From Nitrospira sp. UBA5699 (GTDB lineage: Bacteria > Nitrospirota > Nitrospiria > Nitrospirales > Nitrospiraceae): a stretch of DNA of 14,627 nucleotides. Made by a program: the position numbers and the translations under genes. Under the pieces are notes generated by a model that was given only the letters and a program-made list of their open reading frames with translations, was not told the DNA's origin and did not search any database. Positions within the stretch are counted from its first letter, which is position 1; the number at the start of each line of letters is the position of its first letter. Below are positions 13,476 to 14,627 of this stretch, one piece after another. The DNA lies in the NCBI GenBank assembly GCA_002420105.1, contig DIHJ01000002.1:1-14627 (forward strand), given 5' to 3'.

Positions 13476-13504
13476 CTAATACCCACAGAAAGACAAAGTG
13501 CCAA
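13476..13504 (-). promoter_or_regulatory. Candidate sigma70 promoter for the hyf-like operon
   Basis: On the minus strand TTGGCA (13499-13504; five of six with the -35 consensus) and TATTAG (13476-13481; four of six with the -10 consensus) are separated by exactly 17 bases. Transcription would begin near 13468, leaving a leader of roughly 108 nt before hyfB. It would let the complex be made separately from the upstream transporter. Confidence 0.4.
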
Positions 13505-13541
13505 GAGCCGGGCCGAACCTAAGAGACTGCTTCACGAGCGT

Positions 13542-14180
13542 TCAGGTCCCCTCCCATGATCTTGCCGCCTCCGAAGAGACCGTAACCTTCGCTCTTTCAT
13601 GCCGAAGAAGGGGAGGTCCGAGTGGCACAATCGCCTTGCCGGTGTAGGCCTGCGAGAGACTGCCAATTGCGTGATAAAACGCGAGGATGCCGACCGCCAG
13701 ATGAGCCACCCCTGGAAACATTTCCGATGTCAGGTTCAGCCGCATGCAAACGGTGGAGAAAAACGTCATGGTAATGACGGCATGGAGAAGGGTCAAGGCA
13801 ACAGACCGGTATGCGGTCAGGTAGATCATGACGGCTGAGAAAAAGACATACACGAGGTTGATCGGGACATAAAGCGCGCTGCCAAAATGGAATGTGGTGC
13901 TGATACTGACTAGCTGGGCTAACGACACCGTGAACCAAAAGAAGCCGTACATCGTGAGGGCTGTCCCTCCCAGCTGTTCGTTGTAGCGAATATCGGCAAT
14001 CCCGGCGAGCACCTGCACGACACCGCCGAATACCAGGGCAATGACGAGTACCCCCACCTTATCCACCGCTTGAATTTGTCCGACTTGTGCCATGCCCACG
14101 GTCAAGGCTCCGACGGCGAGTCCGAATAATCCGATGGCCAGCACATCGATCCGGCGACTGATGCTCTCGGTCTTTGTCAT
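13542..14180 (-). CDS. AceTr (GPR1/FUN34/YaaH) family acetate/succinate channel-like protein
   Basis: This 212-residue inner-membrane protein has six hydrophobic segments. It belongs by pattern to the AceTr family, whose SatP/YaaH members carry acetate and succinate. Matching features are F-G-G-V-V-Q-V-L-A-G (51-60), followed by a polar residue cluster and G-T-A-L-T-M-Y-G-F-F-W (72-82), and the end G-K-A-I-V-P-L-G-P (181-189). The family signature N-P-A-P-L-G-L near the N-terminus is not intact: the corresponding stretch reads I-D-V-L-A-I-G-L-F-G (11-20). This may change substrate selectivity. The ATG at 14180 has AGGAGG 4 nt upstream. It lies on the same strand as the Ehr-type operon, 181 nt upstream, so the two may be expressed together. 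Its real substrate is unproven. Confidence 0.75.
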   Translation of the reverse strand: MTKTESISRRIDVLAIGLFGLAVGALTVGMAQVGQIQAVDKVGVLVIALVFGGVVQVLAGIADIRYNEQLGGTALTMYGFFWFTVSLAQLVSISTTFHFGSALYVPINLVYVFFSAVMIYLTAYRSVALTLLHAVITMTFFSTVCMRLNLTSEMFPGVAHLAVGILAFYHAIGSLSQAYTGKAIVPLGPPLLRHERAKVTVSSEAARSWEGT

Positions 14181-14300
14181 TGTTCCTCCTTGACAGATTC
14201 TTGCCGAAGCTGAGAGCAGTTCCGTCCCACCATCTTCAGGCCGATTGAAGTTTCAGGAAGAATCACGAATCGGTAGGCTGTCTGGCGAATAACCATCGTT

Positions 14301-14339
14301 AGGAAGGTCGTGGTCCATCGTCGCCACCACGACCTTCCT
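14301..14339. repeat. Perfect 14-bp inverted repeat between two minus-strand genes
   Basis: AGGAAGGTCGTGGT (14301-14314) and ACCACGACCTTCCT (14326-14339) pair without mismatch around an 11-base spacer. It begins 15 nt after the stop of the small frame at 14355-14549 and lies about 120 nt before the transporter start. No T-tract follows on either strand. It could end transcription of the upstream gene or be a regulator binding site; its symmetry and length allow both. Confidence 0.65.
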
Positions 14340-14354
14340 GATCGCTGCAATTCT

Positions 14355-14549
14355 CTAGGCCGAAACTTCGGCCACTTCTCTTTCTGCCGTGTGGCTTCTT
14401 ACCCGTATATTCTTCAGCTTCCGTCCCGGCGCTATACCTTCTTGCGCTCTTACGCTTACGCGGTTACCGTCTCTGTAAATGAGGGCGGGGACGAGCCGAT
14501 TCTCCACAGCGTCCGCGATCCCATACTGCGTAGAGGGCTGATCCGTCAT
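14355..14549 (-). CDS. Small hypothetical protein of 64 residues
   Basis: I do not recognise it. The product is soluble and charged, with no cysteine, signal peptide or membrane segment. The composition looks protein-like (Y-G-I-A-D-A-V-E-N-R-L-V-P-A-L-I-Y followed by an R-V-S-V-R-A strand-like part). No Shine-Dalgarno sequence precedes the ATG, and a GC-rich palindromic patch (GGCCGG twice) lies just upstream, so the gene is uncertain. The hairpin starting 15 nt after its stop is mild support for a real transcription unit. The remaining bases to the window edge show no gene. Confidence 0.35.
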   Translation of the reverse strand: MTDQPSTQYGIADAVENRLVPALIYRDGNRVSVRAQEGIAPGRKLKNIRVRSHTAEREVAEVSA

Positions 14550-14627
14550 TGGCCGGCAGACAGGGGCCGGTCGGCGCAGGAATCTGGATCGTCAGTCATT
14601 CCGCTCAGTGCTCCTGCCTGTGAATCA

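Noticed and set aside
13489..13503. Sigma54 -24 box TGGCAC upstream of hyfB
   Set aside because: The matching -12 position reads CTTTC with no GC. The same bases fit better as part of a sigma70 -35 box.
14216..14229. Sigma54-like site TGGGACGGAACTGC upstream of the transporter on the minus strand
   Set aside because: The GG and GC elements are 9 rather than 10 bases apart and the -24 box has a mismatch. The spacing is strict for sigma54.

Overview
The window (about 14.6 kb, GC-rich) looks like chromosomal DNA of a Nitrospira-type nitrite oxidiser or a close relative. This is inference: the evidence is gene style (small zinc-ribbon proteins, a helical lipoprotein, a degraded REP-associated transposase) and a Hyf-like membrane complex, with no marker gene. 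Almost everything is on the minus strand. I see no rRNA, tRNA, CRISPR array or intact mobile element.

Right part, 14180 to 4428: an acetate/succinate-channel family protein (AceTr/GPR1-FUN34-YaaH) precedes a tightly packed seven-gene operon for a complex related to complex I and formate hydrogenlyase. The order of transcription is hyfB, hyfC, hyfE, hyfF copy 1, hyfF copy 2, hyfG and hyfI. Spacings of +38, +1, +5, -4, +4 and +90 nt mark one transcription unit, with a plausible sigma70 promoter at 13476-13504. The main point is that the hydrogenase-like large subunit has lost all four cysteines that hold the NiFe centre: RVCGxC has become R-V-S-G-D-T, and DPCxxC has become N-L-S-Y-A-G. The protein also ends three residues later, so there is no maturation tail to cleave. 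The small subunit keeps its four cluster-binding cysteines. This is therefore not a hydrogenase but an energy-converting hydrogenase-related (Ehr-type) complex. It has three antiporter-like proton-channel subunits, one NuoH-like subunit, one NuoK-containing subunit and a single visible Fe-S cluster. No ferredoxin-like subunit is encoded here, and its electron donor and acceptor are unknown.

Middle part, about 4427 to 1640: a decayed region. It holds the 5' remnant of a RAYT transposase (4225-4381, plus strand) convergent with hyfI, a small plus-strand gene for a beta-rich protein (3567-3929), a TPR-like protein whose apparent signal peptide lies in another reading frame just upstream (2965-3234 and 2442-2981), a small zinc-ribbon gene (2151-2333), and an open, coding-looking frame with no start codon (1836-2060).

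Left part, 1639 to 7: a compact minus-strand operon encoding a helical lipoprotein, a tandem double zinc ribbon and two small two-helix membrane proteins. The double zinc ribbon has exactly the same CxxC-17-CxxC spacing as the single zinc ribbon at 2151-2333, so both appear to belong to one small family.
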